Below, one piece after another: positions 1-8,307 of a DNA stretch of 35,502 nt. The notes below the pieces were generated by a model. It was not told the origin of the DNA. It worked only from the letters and a program-made list of their open reading frames with translations, and did no database searches. Both the position numbers and the translations under genes were made by a program. The stretch is from NCBI RefSeq assembly GCF_021129195.1, contig NZ_JAJOHW010000061.1, positions 1 to 35,502 of the forward strand, given 5' to 3'. The stretch's first letter is position 1. The number at the start of each line of letters is the position of its first letter. This DNA comes from Chromobacterium aquaticum. Its GTDB lineage: Bacteria; Pseudomonadota; Gammaproteobacteria; Burkholderiales; Chromobacteriaceae.

Positions 1-1248
1 CGAGCGCAGCGCCAGCAGGCTGAAGGAGCCGGCGTCGCCCATGCCGTGGGAGGATTCGCACAGGCCGTTCAGGTACAGCGGCGCGCCGTGGTCGGCCGCG
101 CCTTGCAGCCGCACGCGGTAGTCCTGCGCGATCTCCACGGTGTCGCGCTCGGCGCACAGCTGCGGCGACAGCGTTTCCAGCACCCGCGGCCAGGGTTCGC
201 GCTTGGGGCCGCGGCCCAGGTCGAGGAAGCCGGTGGCCAGCACCACCAGGTCCACGGTTTCGCTGACGGCTGCTCCGCCCAGGAAGTGGCGCAAGCGCAG
301 CGTCACGCCGTCGGCGCCCGGTTCGCAGGCCTCGGTCTCCATGCAGGTGAGCAGGGCCAGGCTGTCCTTGTCTTGCAGGCGGTTGGCGTATTGCTTGACG
401 TAGAGCTGGTTGAGCACGTCGATGTCGGCGGCCGAGTAATTGGTGAACACCAGTTCCTGGCGCAGCCTGGCCTTGTGTTCCGGGCTGGCGGCGAAGAAGG
501 TGTCGACGAAGGCGGGGAAGTAGACCTCGTCGGAGAAGGGGCTGGTGTCTTTCTGGCGGTAGCCGAAGTTGCGGGTGACGCCCACCACCCGCGTCAGCGC
601 CGGCTCGGCGCTGGCGTGCAGCAGGATTTCCACCGCGCTCTGGCTGCCGCCTATCACCGCCACCCGGCCGCCGCCCTTGGCCTTGAGCCGTTCCAGCGCC
701 GGCAGGTAGTGGTTGAGATGGACCACGCGCGGGTCCGGCGCGCGCTGGAACGGTTCCGGGATATTGGGGGTGCGGCCCGGCGCCAGCACCACGCTCAGCG
801 CCAGGTATTCGCGGCCGTCGGCGCAGAGCACGCGGTAATGGTTGAGCGAGCCGTCGCTGTCGTTGACCGGCAGGATGTCGATGACTTCGCGCTGGTATTC
901 CACCTGGTGCTGGAAGCAGCCGGCGACCCAGCTGACGTATTGCGCGTATTCCAGCCGCAGCGGGTAGTGCAGCGGCAGGTTCAGGTGCTCGTAGAGCCGG
1001 TTGTGCTCGTGCAGGAAGTTGGTGAAGCTGTAGCGGCTGCGCGGATTGCGCGGGGTGACCAGGTCGCGCAGCGGGTGGTTCTGGATGTCCGAGCCTTCCA
1101 GCAGCATGCCGGGCTGCCAGGCGGCGGAGGGACGCCGCTCCAGGAAGCGCACGGACAGCTGCGGCGCCAGTTCTTCCAGCGCGATGGCCAGCGCGATATT
1201 GGCGGGGCCGAAGCCGATGCCGATGATGTCGTGTACGGTGTGGGTCAT
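1..1248 (-). CDS. L-lysine/L-ornithine N-hydroxylase family flavoprotein (3' end cut by window)
   Basis: This is a class B-type flavin monooxygenase of the IucD/PvdA/SidA family, which uses FAD and NADPH to hydroxylate the side-chain amine of lysine, ornithine or a related diamine, usually on the way to hydroxamate siderophores. The N-terminal FAD site reads IGFGPANIALAIAL (about residue 10). The NADPH site reads VAVIGGSQSAVEIL (about 200), and the late VVLATGF motif is present. 416 codons are visible and the family is about 430-445 aa, so only the C-terminal tail is missing. The ATG at 1246-1248 lies 15 nt after the aminotransferase stop, so it is probably the last or a late gene of the operon. 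What I see is the family. Substrate (lysine, ornithine or diaminopropane) cannot be read from the sequence. Confidence 0.88.
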   Translation of the reverse strand, partial: MTHTVHDIIGIGFGPANIALAIALEELAPQLSVRFLERRPSAAWQPGMLLEGSDIQNHPLRDLVTPRNPRSRYSFTNFLHEHNRLYEHLNLPLHYPLRLEYAQYVSWVAGCFQHQVEYQREVIDILPVNDSDGSLNHYRVLCADGREYLALSVVLAPGRTPNIPEPFQRAPDPRVVHLNHYLPALERLKAKGGGRVAVIGGSQSAVEILLHASAEPALTRVVGVTRNFGYRQKDTSPFSDEVYFPAFVDTFFAASPEHKARLRQELVFTNYSAADIDVLNQLYVKQYANRLQDKDSLALLTCMETEACEPGADGVTLRLRHFLGGAAVSETVDLVVLATGFLDLGRGPKREPWPRVLETLSPQLCAERDTVEIAQDYRVRLQGAADHGAPLYLNGLCESSHGMGDAGSFSLLALRS

Positions 1249-1263
1249 GCTGTCGCTCCAGGT

Positions 1264-2640
1264 TCAGAGTGCCATGGCCGCATGCGCGGAGGCGGCGGCC
1301 GGGGCGGCGGGCCACAGGCTGGCCAGCGCGGTTTCAAAACGGCGGACGATGTCTTCCGCGTCGTCGGCGCTGATGATCAGCGGCGGCAGCAGCCGCATCA
1401 CCGCGCCATGGCGGCCGCCGCTCTCCAGGATCAGGCCGTGTTCCAGACAGGCGCGTTTCAGCGCCTTGGCCAGCACGCCGTTGGCCGGCGGGTGGCCCAG
1501 CGCGTCCGGCGCGCCGTTGGGGTCTATCAGTTCCACGCCCAGCATCAGGCCGCGGCCGCGCACCTCGCCGATGCAGGAGAAGCGCGCTTGCAGCGCCTGC
1601 AGGCGCTGGCGCAGCAGCTGGCCCACTTCCCGCACTTGTTCCAGCACGCCGGGCCGGCGCAGGTATTCCAGCGTGGCCGCGCCGCTGACCAAGGCGATCT
1701 GGTTGCCGCGGAAGGTGCCGGCGTGGGCGCCGGGCGCCCAGCGGTCGTATTTCTGGTGGTAGGCCACCAAGGCCAGCGGGTAGCCGCCGCCCACCGCCTT
1801 GGACAGGATCACCGCGTCCGGCACGATGCCGGCCCATTCATGGGCGAACATGTCGCCGCTGCGGCCAAAGCCGGTCTGCACTTCGTCCATCACCAGCGGC
1901 ACGTCGTGGCGGGCGGTGATTTCGCGCAGGCCGCGCAGCCATTCCGCGCTGGCCGGGATGCAGCCGCCTTCGCCCTGGATCGGCTCCACCAGCAGCATGG
2001 CCGGCTTGTTGACGCCGCTTTCCGGATCGGACAGCAGGTTTTCCAGATAGGCCAGCGACAGGCGCTCGCTGTCGGCGGCGTCGGCGCCGAAGGGGCTGCG
2101 GTAGGCGTAGGGAAACGGCAGGAACTGGATTTCCGCCGGATAGCCGCTGATGTGCTGCTTGGGCCCCAGATTGCCCATCATGCCCAGCGCGCCCATGGTC
2201 ATGCCGTGATAGGCGCCCTGGAAGGCTAGCACCGAGCGGCGCCCGGTGGCGGTCTTGAACAGCTTGAGCGCGGCTTCCACCGCGTCGGAGCCGGACGGGC
2301 CGCAGAACTGCACCTTGGCGTGTTCGGCGAAGCCGGCCGGCAGCGCCTGGTACAGCTGTTCGACGAAGGCGAGCTTGGCCGGGGTGGCGATGTCCAGCGC
2401 CTGCTGCAGCTGGCCGGATTGCAGGAAATCGGCCACCCGCTGTTGGACGAAGGGGTGGTTGTGCCCCAGCGGCAGCGCGCCGGCGCAGGCCAGGCAGTCC
2501 AGATATTCGCGGCCGTCGCTGTCGTAGACGCGGGCCAGTTCGCCGCGGCTGATCACGCGGTCTATGCCGCGCGCGTAGGTGCGGGCGTTGGATTCGCGCT
2601 CGGCCAGTTGCAGGCGGCGCTGTTCTATCGATGCATTCAT
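1264..2640 (-). CDS. class III aminotransferase, diaminobutyrate--2-oxoglutarate type
   Basis: This is a PLP-dependent fold-type I aminotransferase of 458 aa, the usual length for L-2,4-diaminobutyrate aminotransferases (Dat/RhbA/PvdH/EctB group), which interconvert aspartate semialdehyde and 2,4-diaminobutyrate with glutamate as amino donor. The phosphate-binding segment CGPSGSDAVEAALKL (about 113-127) is typical of this group. MDEVQTGFGRSG holds the PLP-ring Asp252, and ILSKAVGGGYPLA holds the Schiff-base Lys281. Its start is 16 nt after the Rieske gene and its stop 15 nt before the N-hydroxylase, so the three are probably co-transcribed. No ectA or ectC is visible, which argues against ectoine synthesis. 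With the N-hydroxylase it resembles the diaminobutyrate/diaminopropane branch of schizokinen- or rhizobactin-type siderophores, but no decarboxylase or NIS synthetase is in view. Family is secure; substrate is inferred. Confidence 0.85.
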   Translation of the reverse strand: MNASIEQRRLQLAERESNARTYARGIDRVISRGELARVYDSDGREYLDCLACAGALPLGHNHPFVQQRVADFLQSGQLQQALDIATPAKLAFVEQLYQALPAGFAEHAKVQFCGPSGSDAVEAALKLFKTATGRRSVLAFQGAYHGMTMGALGMMGNLGPKQHISGYPAEIQFLPFPYAYRSPFGADAADSERLSLAYLENLLSDPESGVNKPAMLLVEPIQGEGGCIPASAEWLRGLREITARHDVPLVMDEVQTGFGRSGDMFAHEWAGIVPDAVILSKAVGGGYPLALVAYHQKYDRWAPGAHAGTFRGNQIALVSGAATLEYLRRPGVLEQVREVGQLLRQRLQALQARFSCIGEVRGRGLMLGVELIDPNGAPDALGHPPANGVLAKALKRACLEHGLILESGGRHGAVMRLLPPLIISADDAEDIVRRFETALASLWPAAPAAASAHAAMAL

Positions 2641-2656
2641 CGTTTGCTTCCCCTGC

Positions 2657-3703
2657 TCAGCTCATCAACGCCGCGGCGCGCGGCTCCACATGGTCTTGGC
2701 CGGCGGCGGCCAGGCCCAGCTCCTTGATCCAGCGCCGGTATTCGATGCCCAGCCGGTCGCTGCGCACATGCATTTCCTGCTGGAGGTCCAGCGGCAGCCG
2801 CGCCGGGCGCTGCGATTCCACGATCAGCCGGTCTTGCTCGAACACCATGTCCTGGCGATAGAGGATTTTTTCCTCGCTCAAGTCGGCGCCGAAGTTAATG
2901 GCGACGATCAGCCAGATCACGCATTCGGCCTCGTCCACCGGGGTGGCGTTGAGGAAGGTGCAGAAGCGTTCGGTGTCGCCGGTCTTCTTGACGAAGTAGG
3001 CGGTGGTGGGGTTGAACACCGAATAGGTGTAGCGCGCGGTGACCGGGATGCCGCGGTGGTCGCCATAGGGCTGGAACACCGAGATTTCCGAGGTTCGCAG
3101 CCCGTGTTCGTCCTTGAACACCTGGTAGTCAGGCAGCGGTTCCGGCGCGTCCGGGTCGCCGTTGAGATTGGCGTGGACGAAGGGGAAGTGCGAGGCGTCG
3201 AGGAAGTTTTCCACCGAGCGCAAGGCATTGCCCATATAGCGGTAGGGGCCGGCGAACACTTTGCGGAAGCTGTCGTCCTCCCATTCCGGAAACACCGGCA
3301 GCGGCCGCTGCGGCGCGTCCAGGCTGACCCAGATCAGGCCATAGCGTTCGGCCGCGTGGTGGCGGAAGATCAGCCGCGCCGACGACGGCGTGGCCTGGTC
3401 CGGGTGGGCCGGCACGCGCGTGCACTGGCCGCCGGCGTCGAAGCGCCAGCCGTGGTACGGGCATTCGATCTCGCCCTTTTTGACGCAGCCCAGCGACAGC
3501 TTGGCGCCGCGATGGCCGCAATAGTCCTTCCACGCGTGGATCTGGCCGCTGCCGTCGCGCCACAGCACCAGTTCTTCGCCCAGCAGCCGCACCGCCTTGG
3601 GTTGTTCGGCGCTGACTTCCTCGCCGCGCGCCACCACGTGCCATTGCTTTTTCAGCGCCTGGTAATCCAGCCCGGCGCGGTCCCACTTGCCTGCATACAG
3701 CAT
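2657..3703 (-). CDS. Rieske non-heme iron oxygenase (aromatic-ring/O-demethylase type)
   Basis: This is the terminal oxygenase of a Rieske-type system, 348 aa. The [2Fe-2S] Rieske motif is complete: C62-G-H64 and C81-P-Y-H84, 16 residues apart. The mononuclear-iron site is seen as ENFLDASHFPFVH (His172, His177), with a later EQDRLIVESQ segment that should supply the Asp ligand. The overall build is like vanillate O-demethylase oxygenase and phenylpropionate-dioxygenase alpha subunits. The ATG at 3701-3703 was chosen because AAGGAGG sits 6 nt upstream; the frame stays open further upstream only as an overlap with the HpaB-type gene. No reductase or ferredoxin gene lies in the window, so electrons must come from elsewhere. 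In this operon it is likely to hydroxylate, epoxidise or desaturate a pathway intermediate; the substrate is unknown. Confidence 0.87.
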   Translation of the reverse strand: MLYAGKWDRAGLDYQALKKQWHVVARGEEVSAEQPKAVRLLGEELVLWRDGSGQIHAWKDYCGHRGAKLSLGCVKKGEIECPYHGWRFDAGGQCTRVPAHPDQATPSSARLIFRHHAAERYGLIWVSLDAPQRPLPVFPEWEDDSFRKVFAGPYRYMGNALRSVENFLDASHFPFVHANLNGDPDAPEPLPDYQVFKDEHGLRTSEISVFQPYGDHRGIPVTARYTYSVFNPTTAYFVKKTGDTERFCTFLNATPVDEAECVIWLIVAINFGADLSEEKILYRQDMVFEQDRLIVESQRPARLPLDLQQEMHVRSDRLGIEYRRWIKELGLAAAGQDHVEPRAAALMS

Positions 3704-3726
3704 GCTTGCCTCCTTTCCGGTCCGGT

Positions 3727-5253
3727 TCAAGCGCGGTCGCGGCAAGCGCCGTCGAACTGCCAGCCCGGACGCGCCCAGCCGTCCAGGGTGTAATCGGACA
3801 TGCACTCGTCCACCAGCGAGCGGCACTGTTCCAGCACGCCGCTGCTCTCGCAGTGGCGCAGCATGTCCAGCCGCACTTGCTCGTTGTTGCCGGCGTAGTT
3901 GTGCTCGTACAGCTCGTGGCGGCCGCCGAATTCGCTGCCCAGCGCGTCCCACAGCAGCTTGATCAGCTTGAGCCGGTCCACCGCTTCCTGGTCGGTGCCC
4001 TGGAAATAACAGCCGATCAGTTCATTGATGTCCGGGTTGCGCAGGTCCAGCCAGCTGGACACCTGCATGATGGGCGAGCCGCCGAGTATGGTGTTGAACA
4101 CCGGTTTGAGCTGGGACATCATCTGGGTGCCGAAATAGCGCACCGTGGCGGCGGCTTCCAGCCGCGGCACCACCGAGCCGTCCTGGCGTGGTTCCGGGTT
4201 GTGGCACAGCGATTCGGTCAGCGACCACATCAGATTGCGCAGCGCCACGATGTCGGCCAGCCGGGTGCGCACGCCGCGGAAGCCGTCGCTGCCGTTGGAT
4301 TCCAGCACCTTGGCCAGCAGGCCGCAGATGAAGTCCATCTTCACCGCCAGCCGGGTGCCGGATTGCAGCGGATAGCGGTTGAGGAAGCCGGAGGCGGAAT
4401 AGAAGCTGCGCGCGCGCTCGATGTCGCGGTAGATCAGCACGTTTTCCCAGGGCACGAACACGCCGTCGAAAATCAGCACCGAGTCGTTTTCGTCGAAGCG
4501 GCTGGACAGCGGGTTGTCGAAGGGGCTGAGCGCCGCGGCCTCGTAGGAGCGGCGGCAGATGATCTTGAGATTGGGCGCGTTCATCGGCAGGATGAAGCAC
4601 AGCGCGAAGTCTTCCTCGCGGCCGGTCTGATATTGCACCGCGCTGTTCTGGGCGACGAAGGTGGCGTTGGAGATGGCCGCGCTGGTGGCCACCATCTTGG
4701 CGCCGCGCACGATGATGCCGGCGTCGGTTTCCTTTTCCACGTGCAGATAGATGTCGCGCATGTCGGCGACGGCGCGGGCGCGGCCCACCGGCGGGTTCAC
4801 CAGCACATGGTTGAGGAACAGCACCTTGCGCGCGCTCTGGCGGTACCAGCTCAGCGCATTGTCGTGAAAGGGCGCGTACAGATGGGGATCGGATTTCAGC
4901 GTGGCGGTGAAGCCGGCCTTGTAATCCGGGGTGCGGCCCATGAAGCCGTAGCTCAGCCGTGACCAGTGGGCGATGGCGTCGCGGGCCTTGAGCAAGTCCT
5001 CACAGGAACGGCTGGGCATGAAATAGCGGTGGGTGCGATAGCCTTCCGGATCGATGTCGGTCATCAGTTCCTGACTGTCCGGGTGGTGCAGCGCCGCGTA
5101 CAGCCGCGACATCGAATGGGCGCTGTTGCGGAAGGCCGGATGTCGGGTGACGCTGTCCACTTTCTGGCCGTAGATATACACCTCGCGGCCATCGTTGAGA
5201 CTGGCCAGATACTCTTCCGGCGTCATCATTTCATTTTTTGCAGCAGGGTTCAC
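3727..5253 (-). CDS. 4-hydroxyphenylacetate 3-monooxygenase (HpaB) family FADH2-dependent oxygenase
   Basis: This is a two-component flavin monooxygenase large subunit of 508 aa (HpaB is about 520). The N-terminus MTPEEYLASLNDGREVYIYG and the segment TRHPAFRN match the start of HpaB/PvcC proteins closely. These enzymes use free FADH2 to hydroxylate phenols ortho to an existing OH, or act on other substrates in secondary metabolism. No HpaC-type flavin reductase gene is adjacent. I chose the GTG at 5251-5253 because GAGGAG lies 6-7 nt upstream; the ATGs about nine codons later are a weaker alternative, and the longer open frame upstream has no ribosome-binding site. Its stop is 23 nt before the Rieske ATG. 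No other hpa catabolic gene is near, so simple 4-hydroxyphenylacetate degradation is unlikely and a biosynthetic role is inferred. Confidence 0.85.
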   Translation of the reverse strand: MNPAAKNEMMTPEEYLASLNDGREVYIYGQKVDSVTRHPAFRNSAHSMSRLYAALHHPDSQELMTDIDPEGYRTHRYFMPSRSCEDLLKARDAIAHWSRLSYGFMGRTPDYKAGFTATLKSDPHLYAPFHDNALSWYRQSARKVLFLNHVLVNPPVGRARAVADMRDIYLHVEKETDAGIIVRGAKMVATSAAISNATFVAQNSAVQYQTGREEDFALCFILPMNAPNLKIICRRSYEAAALSPFDNPLSSRFDENDSVLIFDGVFVPWENVLIYRDIERARSFYSASGFLNRYPLQSGTRLAVKMDFICGLLAKVLESNGSDGFRGVRTRLADIVALRNLMWSLTESLCHNPEPRQDGSVVPRLEAAATVRYFGTQMMSQLKPVFNTILGGSPIMQVSSWLDLRNPDINELIGCYFQGTDQEAVDRLKLIKLLWDALGSEFGGRHELYEHNYAGNNEQVRLDMLRHCESSGVLEQCRSLVDECMSDYTLDGWARPGWQFDGACRDRA

Positions 5254-5498
5254 TTGGCACTCCTCGTGGTTTGATTCAAGAGCAGCAAACAAAAGCATCT
5301 GCAACGGCCGGCACGGCCGTCCGTTGCGGAATGATTGAATCCAAGGCGCAGCGGGGCCCAGCGGCGCGGCCGGCATGGGGCGGGCGCCGCGGGAATATCC
5401 CAGAGAGTGGCTAACAAAAGTCAGTGTTACGGCTGAGGCAAGGCGCGCCGGCGCCATGCCGCATCAGGCGTTCTGTCAGCCGCTCTGAAACGGATGAA

Positions 5499-6248
5499 TC
5501 AGTGGCTGAAGTAGCGGCTGAGCAAGACGATGCCGGAAAACAGCACCACGGTATTGATCACCCGAATGAATTGCTCGCGCGTCAGGCGCAGGGTGATGTG
5601 ACGGCCGGCGAACACCCCGCACAGCATCGCCGGCGCCAGCAGCAGCGCCAGCAGCAGGATGGAGGTGTCCATATAGACGCCGGCCAGCGCGAACAGGATC
5701 ACCCGGGTCAGGGTGCTCAGGCCTATCAGCGTGGTCTGGGTGATGCGCAGATGTTCTTTCTGTTCGATGCGGCCGGACAGATAGATGGCGTAGATGAAGC
5801 CGCCGCTGCCGAACAAGGCGCTGAACACGCCGCCGATCAGGCCGAAGGGCACCGCCGCGCGCGGCTGGAACTGCCGCTTGGGGCTGAGGCCGCTGAGCGA
5901 GTACAGCGAATACGCCACCACGAACACGCCTAGCGCCAGCAGCAGCACGTCCGGCCGGGTTTTCAGCAGGATGGCGGCGCCGATCAGGCTGCCGGCCACC
6001 ATCAGCGGCAGCAGCCGCTTCAATTCGCCCACGTCGGCCTTGCGGCCGTCGCGCAGGATGTTGCTGAGCGCGGCGAACATATCCATCAGCGCCAGCAGCG
6101 GCACGATCTTGGCCACCGGGATGAAGATGGCCAGCACCGGGCTGGAGACCAGGGCGGTGCCGAAGCCGGCCACGCCGAAAATCACGTAGGCGATGGCGAT
6201 GGCCGAGAAAATGGCGGCCAGGTCCTGCCATGGCAAATCCAGCAACAT
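5499..6248 (-). CDS. TauE/SafE family membrane transporter (sulfite exporter-like)
   Basis: This is an integral membrane protein of 249 aa with about eight hydrophobic segments and the two-repeat layout of the TauE/SafE (DUF81) family. The first repeat carries IFGVAGFGTALV near residue 25 and the second carries FSALFGSGGFIYAIYLSG near residue 145; the paired Gly-Phe-Gly/Gly-Ser-Gly turns are the family hallmark. Members move sulfite, sulfoacetate or other small organic anions, and many have unknown substrates. I chose the ATG at 6246-6248 because GGAG lies 8 nt upstream; an earlier in-frame start would add nine residues without a ribosome-binding site. It is upstream of and on the same strand as the oxidative operon but separated from HpaB by 245 nt, so it may or may not belong to it. 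Confidence 0.82.
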   Translation of the reverse strand: MLLDLPWQDLAAIFSAIAIAYVIFGVAGFGTALVSSPVLAIFIPVAKIVPLLALMDMFAALSNILRDGRKADVGELKRLLPLMVAGSLIGAAILLKTRPDVLLLALGVFVVAYSLYSLSGLSPKRQFQPRAAVPFGLIGGVFSALFGSGGFIYAIYLSGRIEQKEHLRITQTTLIGLSTLTRVILFALAGVYMDTSILLLALLLAPAMLCGVFAGRHITLRLTREQFIRVINTVVLFSGIVLLSRYFSH

Positions 6249-6766
6249 AAGGGGTTCTCCTGACTCGCGGACCACACTCCAGCAAACGCGGTGGGTGTTG
6301 GCCTGACGGTGCTTGCTATTTCTCCGACGGCTATTTTGGTATGACTCAGCCGTTCTTAAAAAAACCTGTTTACGATCTGCTGCGCGTCGGCGGAATAGTT
6401 AGACAAGGGCGTTGAAAACGCTTTCAGAATGCTCATGTACCACCTGTACATTCCGCTTCTTCAACCGTTTTCGCCTTGTCTCGCCTTAGCTCGCTAGATC
6501 GTAAACACGTTTTAAGTGTTTGCATCCTACTGATTTGGCGTGATGTATGTCAAATGAGAAAGTTCGTTGTTGTAGTATTGATATTGCATTTTTGTGATGG
6601 TATCCCAGTTGCAAATATCCTGATTTGGATAAATCAAATAGCGAGGGATAGCAAAATGTAGCGGGCTGAGCCGGGGGCGGCGGCAATGCTGGTGGATGGC
6701 GCTGGACTCGCCGCTGGGCGGGGACTTGGCTATCATCCGCCGCATGACTGATGCGAGGACGCCAAT
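6249..6766. other. gene-free intergenic region with repeat copy and AT-rich islet
   Basis: There is no convincing gene in this 518-nt stretch. It holds one long copy of the interspersed repeat (6367-6507), then an islet at about 6508-6660 that is markedly richer in A+T than its surroundings, including a short near-palindrome of the form ATTTGGATAAATCAAAT near 6623. A short open frame through the islet codes for a Cys/Ile/Val-rich string with no ribosome-binding site and is not supported. The FKBP promoter should lie near its right end; TATCAT at about 6730 is a weak -10 candidate. Confidence 0.6.
6367..6507 (+). repeat. interspersed palindromic repeat, long form, copy 1
   Basis: This 141-bp element is bounded by inverted ends: TGTTTACGATCT at 6367-6378 and AGATCGTAAACA at 6496-6507, a perfect 12-bp inverted pair. 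The interior carries the conserved core AGAATGCTCATGTAC followed by GTACATTCCGCTTCTTCA, which includes a small ATGTAC/GTACAT inverted repeat, then TCTCGCCTTAGCTCGC. Near-identical blocks in the same orientation occur at 8308-8440 and 22780-22910. It encodes no protein, so it is a MITE- or REP-like element. Confidence 0.85.
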
Positions 6767-7108
6767 ATGAGCGATGAACTGCAAATCACCGATCTGGTGA
6801 CGGGCGAGGGCAAGGAGGCGGTGCGCGGCGCGCTGATCACCACCCAGTACACCGGCTGGCTGGAGGATGGCACCGAGTTCGATTCATCCCACGCCAAGGG
6901 CCGGCCGTTCCAGTGCGTGATCGGCACCGGCCGCGTGATCAAGGGCTGGGACCAGGGCCTGATGGGCATGAAAGTGGGCGGCAAGCGCCGGCTGTACGTG
7001 CCGGCGCGCCTGGCTTACGGCGAGCGCCAGATCGGCGCGCTGATCAAGCCCAATTCCAATCTCCTGTTCGAGATCGAGCTGCTGGAAGTGCTGACCCGCG
7101 ACGATTGA
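6767..7108 (+). CDS. FKBP-type peptidyl-prolyl cis-trans isomerase
   Basis: This is a single-domain FKBP of 113 aa with no signal peptide, so it is probably cytoplasmic. It catalyses cis-trans isomerisation of prolyl peptide bonds and assists folding. The hallmark segments are present: TTQYTGWLEDGTEFDSS (about 25-41), FQCVIGTGRVIKGWDQGL (about 48-65), MKVGGKRRLYVPARLAYGE (about 67-85) and the closing strand LLFEIELLEVL. The length matches small stand-alone bacterial FKBPs (about 108-120 aa). The ATG is preceded by GAGGA at a suitable distance. It stands alone between the AT-rich islet and a convergent pyrC, with an inverted repeat directly after the stop. Confidence 0.93.
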   Translation: MSDELQITDLVTGEGKEAVRGALITTQYTGWLEDGTEFDSSHAKGRPFQCVIGTGRVIKGWDQGLMGMKVGGKRRLYVPARLAYGERQIGALIKPNSNLLFEIELLEVLTRDD

Positions 7109-7116
7109 GGCGGCGC

Positions 7117-7157
7117 GGCGAACAACAGACCGGCGCTGGGACCGGGTGTTGTTCGCC
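7117..7157 (+). terminator. hairpin after FKBP gene
   Basis: A perfect 11-bp inverted repeat, GGCGAACAACA at 7117-7127 and TGTTGTTCGCC at 7147-7157, encloses a 19-nt GC-rich loop that can itself pair. It begins 8 nt after the FKBP stop and is followed by ATTGCTCTTT, so it is a plausible terminator for that gene. It also lies downstream of the convergent pyrC. Confidence 0.6.
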
Positions 7158-7170
7158 ATTGCTCTTTAGA

Positions 7171-7216
7171 GCCTGTTTTCAACGCCGTATCGCCGACGCA
7201 CAGCAGATCGTAAACA
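7171..7216 (-). repeat. interspersed repeat, short form, copy A
   Basis: Read on the minus strand this 46-bp stretch begins TGTTTACGATCTGCTG, identical to the first 16 bp of the long copy at 6367, continues through GCGTCGGCG and ends in GGCGTTGAAAACAG, matching the left half of the long form. The central core and right half are missing. Its own ends, CTGTTTTC and GTAAACAG on the plus strand, are roughly inverted, so it looks like an internally deleted derivative lying in the opposite orientation. Confidence 0.7.
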
Positions 7217-7221
7217 GCTTC

Positions 7222-8259
7222 TTAGTCCAGCAGCTTCCAGGCAATGCTCTCGCCGGCGCGCAGCGGCACCAGCGCGTCGCCGTCGTAGGGCAGCGTGTCC
7301 GGCACCGTCCACGCCTGCCTGGCCAGGGTCACCCGCTCCTGGTTGACCGGCAGGCGGTAGAAGGCCGGGCCGTTGAGGCTGGCGAAGGCTTCCAGCTGGT
7401 CCAGCGCGCCTGCGGCCTCGAAGGCCTCGGCGTACAGCTCGATGGCGGCGTTGGCGGTGTACATGCCGGCGCAGCCGCAGCTGCTCTCCTTGGCGTGGCG
7501 CGCGTGCGGCGCGCTGTCGGTGCCGAGGAAGAACTTGGCGGAACCGCTGGTGGCGGCCTTGAGCAGCGCCTGGCGGTGCAGCTCGCGCTTGAGCACCGGC
7601 AGGCAGTAGTGGTGCGGGCGGATGCCGCCGGTGAACAGCGCGTTGCGGTTCATCAGCAGGTGGTGGGCGGTGATGGTGGCGGCGACGTTGTCCGGCGCGG
7701 CGGCCACGTATTCGGCGGCGTCGCGGGTGGTGATGTGTTCGAACACCACGCGCAGCGTCGGCAGCTTGGCCAGCAAGGGCTGGAACACTTGTTCGATGAA
7801 CACCGCCTCGCGGTCGAACACGTCGATGGCCGGATCGGTGACTTCGCCGTGCACCAGCAGCGGCAGCCCGGCCTCGGCCATGGCTTCCAGCGCCGGCAGC
7901 GCCTTGTTGACATCGGACACGCCGAAGTCGGAATTGGTGGTGGCGCCGGCCGGGTAGAGCTTGACCGCGTGGACGAAGCCGCTGGCCTTGGCCTTGCGGA
8001 TTTCCGCCGGCGAGGTGTTGTCGGTCAGGTACAGCGTCATCAGCGGCTCGAAGCGGCTGCCGGCCGGGCGCGCGGCCAGGATGCGCTCGCGGTAGGCGGC
8101 GGCGGCGTCCACGGTGGTCACCGGCGGCTTGAGGTTGGGCATGATGATGGCGCGGCCCATCTGGCGACAGGTGTCGGGCAATACGGCGGCCAGCGCCGCG
8201 CCATCGCGCAGGTGCAGATGCCAGTCGTCGGGGCGGATCAGGGTCAGGGTTTGCGTCAT
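7222..8259 (-). CDS. pyrC: dihydroorotase (class II)
   Basis: This is the third enzyme of de novo pyrimidine synthesis; it reversibly cyclises N-carbamoyl-L-aspartate to dihydroorotate in the cytoplasm. At 345 aa it has the length of the PyrC homodimeric class. Zinc-site residues are visible: DWHLHLRDG (His14, His16), the carboxylated Lys100 in [10 protein letters not shown], histidines in LLVHGEVTD and VFEHITT, and the catalytic Asp in [13 protein letters not shown]. The C-terminal [20 protein letters not shown] segment is also typical. The ATG at 8257-8259 gives the canonical start [20 protein letters not shown]. It is on the same strand as the TusA-like gene upstream, but a long repeat copy occupies the 199-nt gap, so co-transcription is uncertain. 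Confidence 0.96.
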   Translation of the reverse strand: MTQTLTLIRPDDWHLHLRDGAALAAVLPDTCRQMGRAIIMPNLKPPVTTVDAAAAYRERILAARPAGSRFEPLMTLYLTDNTSPAEIRKAKASGFVHAVKLYPAGATTNSDFGVSDVNKALPALEAMAEAGLPLLVHGEVTDPAIDVFDREAVFIEQVFQPLLAKLPTLRVVFEHITTRDAAEYVAAAPDNVAATITAHHLLMNRNALFTGGIRPHHYCLPVLKRELHRQALLKAATSGSAKFFLGTDSAPHARHAKESSCGCAGMYTANAAIELYAEAFEAAGALDQLEAFASLNGPAFYRLPVNQERVTLARQAWTVPDTLPYDGDALVPLRAGESIAWKLLD

Positions 8260-8307
8260 GGTCTTGCCTGCGGGTAGCGATGAAAAAGGCGGCGGCCCAA
8301 AAGAACC

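Noticed and set aside
46-2229. Very long open frame on the plus strand (over 700 codons)
   Set aside because: It is antisense to the N-hydroxylase and aminotransferase genes, is made of Gln/His/Arg/Ala-rich low-complexity protein and has no family features; long antisense frames are expected at this GC content.
1-6248. Ectoine or plain 4-hydroxyphenylacetate degradation operon
   Set aside because: The aminotransferase could be EctB and the monooxygenase HpaB, but no ectA, ectC, hpaC or ring-cleavage genes are present and the mix with N-hydroxylase and Rieske genes does not fit either.
6476-6661. Short open frame in the AT-rich islet
   Set aside because: It starts inside the repeat element, has no ribosome-binding site and no family similarity that I can see.
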